Part shown: piece by piece, positions 7,197 to 7,514 of the stretch
Layout: each line of letters opens with the position of its first letter
How positions within the stretch are numbered: the first letter of the stretch is position 1
Source: a bacterium
GTDB lineage: Bacteria > Auribacterota > JABMQX01
Direction: 5' to 3'
DNA length: 7,514 bases
Assembly: GCA_013203085.1 (NCBI GenBank)
Contig: JABMQX010000528.1
Coordinates: 1 to 7,514, forward strand
Made by a program: the position numbers and the translations under genes
The notes under the pieces: model-generated
Told to the model about the DNA's origin: nothing
Seen by the model: the letters and a program-made list of their open reading frames with translations, nothing else
Databases searched by the model: none

Positions 7197-7218
7197 TTTT
7201 GCCTTGCTGCGGGCAAAA
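7197..7218 (-). promoter_or_regulatory. Leader hairpin close to the beta-helix gene start
   Basis: On the minus strand TTTTGCC and GGCAAAA pair perfectly over seven bases around the loop CGCAGCAA, ending 31 bases before the ATG. It could be a leader structure affecting translation or mRNA stability. It is not followed by a T run, so a terminator is unlikely. Confidence 0.35.
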
Positions 7219-7321
7219 ACAATCCATCAGGACGTTGAAAACCGTAAGCGTACCGGGCGCATTCTACTCCATTCGTGGGAAAAAGTCTCCGGAAGACATT
7301 TTCTGCTTTGGTGCATTGTGT

Positions 7322-7347
7322 GGCCTTTTTGTGCTCAAAAAGATGCC
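7322..7347. repeat. Imperfect hairpin in the upstream region
   Basis: GGC-CTTTTT, loop GTGCTC, AAAAAG, a two-base bulge (AT), then GCC: nine pairs in all. Function unknown. A run of only three T follows on the plus strand, so terminator activity is weakly supported at best. Confidence 0.35.
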
Positions 7348-7400
7348 TTTGTTCGAGCGCAAGTGATTGCGAGAAAGGAGGGAGCGACATAGCCCTTAAA

Positions 7401-7413
7401 ACCCGAAAAGGGT
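7401..7413. repeat. Small ACCC-GAAAA-GGGT hairpin beside the tandem repeat
   Basis: Four perfect pairs around a five-base loop. On the minus strand the right arm is followed by TTTT, giving a weak terminator look. Four pairs are few, so the main interest is its position directly beside the TCCAGTATTT repeats. Confidence 0.3.
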
Positions 7414-7417
7414 CTGA

Positions 7418-7440
7418 TTTTCCAGTATTTTCCAGTATTT
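7418..7440. repeat. Exact tandem 10-bp repeat (TCCAGTATTT x2)
   Basis: TCCAGTATTT occurs twice in direct tandem at 7421-7430 and 7431-7440, preceded by another TTT, so that TTTTCCAGTA is itself repeated with a period of 10 bp, about one helical turn. The same core word recurs at 7457-7463 (inverted) and 7477-7483, and a partial TTTTCCAG at 7487-7494. Confidence 0.75.
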
Positions 7441-7456
7441 TCTCGACGAGAGGGGA

Positions 7457-7483
7457 TACTGGAATGCCCTTTCGATTCCAGTA
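7457..7483. repeat. Perfect 9-bp inverted repeat (TACTGGAAT/ATTCCAGTA)
   Basis: TACTGGAAT (7457-7465) and ATTCCAGTA (7475-7483) are exact reverse complements around a nine-base centre, GCCCTTTCG. The arms contain the same word as the neighbouring tandem repeats. It could be a protein-binding operator, a small hairpin recognised by a transposase, or the edge of a short mobile repeat that continues past the window. Confidence 0.7.
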
Positions 7484-7514
7484 CATTTTCCAGAATGTGA
7501 AAGAACGCAGAATA

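Larger units (their letters stand above)
7166..7514. other. Non-coding upstream region of the beta-helix gene
   Basis: 349 bases with no gene I can support. One minus-strand frame stays open for 107 codons upstream of the chosen start, but its translation shows no family resemblance and runs through several hairpins. A weak minus-strand -10-like TAGAAT lies at 7261-7266 with a poor -35 (GAGACT, 7284-7289). Structured elements are listed separately; a further small hairpin, CGCAA-GTGA-TTGCG, lies at 7358-7371. The minus-strand text just before the start holds CTCTCAGGCAGGTACGGAAA, which includes the weak ribosome-binding site. Confidence 0.6.

Noticed and set aside
7219..7240. Hammerhead-like CTGATG on the minus strand
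   Set aside because: The matching GAAA core and the three-stem layout are missing.
7166..7260. Possible glycine or c-di-GMP riboswitch, suggested by CTCTCAGGCAGG and GGCAAAACC on the minus strand
   Set aside because: The other required conserved parts (the 5' GAGAG partner and CCGAAGG-type core for glycine, the GCAAAGCC core for c-di-GMP-I) are absent.
7372..7390. Shine-Dalgarno-like AGAAAGGAGG on the plus strand
   Set aside because: No start codon with an open frame follows at a suitable distance.

Overview
The window reads as bacterial chromosome of medium to high GC. It has five protein-coding genes in two convergent groups, plus one 349-base stretch without a gene. The best guess for the host is Planctomycetota or a neighbouring phylum (Verrucomicrobiota, Hydrogenedentota, Sumerlaeota). 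This rests on the large secreted beta-helix protein with 'SPCIDAG...VNMGAYG' motifs, DxDxDG linkers and a C-terminus ending in 'RRFYRIQIE', a style common in those groups, and on weak Shine-Dalgarno use. It is an inference; no rRNA or other phylogenetic marker except an fhs fragment is present.

Left part (+ strand, 1-1570): the C-terminal third of formate--tetrahydrofolate ligase (fhs), cut by the window edge, is followed after 58 bases by a complete YhaM-type protein with an OB fold and an HD domain (probable 3'-5' exoribonuclease). They are probably co-transcribed.

Middle (- strand, 3207 down to 1658): two genes overlap by ATGA. The first encodes a six-helix membrane protein, the second a spermidine-synthase-like SAM-binding domain. 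Together they look like a 'fused' membrane spermidine synthase split into two chains. Each has its own AGAAAGG ribosome-binding site. They converge on the HD gene, with only 87 bases between stop codons.

Right part (- strand, 7165 down to 3389): one 1258-residue secreted protein is built of three copies of a roughly 376-392-residue module. Each module is a right-handed parallel beta-helix with a choice-of-anchor-Q-like end. The first two end in Ca-binding-type D-rich linkers, and a C-terminal beta domain follows the third. The coils carry a regular cysteine, about one per turn, which is the most distinctive protein feature here.

Right edge (7166-7514): the upstream region of the beta-helix gene has no convincing gene. 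It does contain several hairpins, an exact tandem 10-bp repeat and a perfect 9-bp inverted repeat, all built around the word TCCAGTA/TACTGGA. This is the best non-coding candidate for a regulatory or mobile element. I did not find a clear new multi-gene system; the leads are the cysteine-ladder protein, the split synthase and the TACTGGA repeat cluster.
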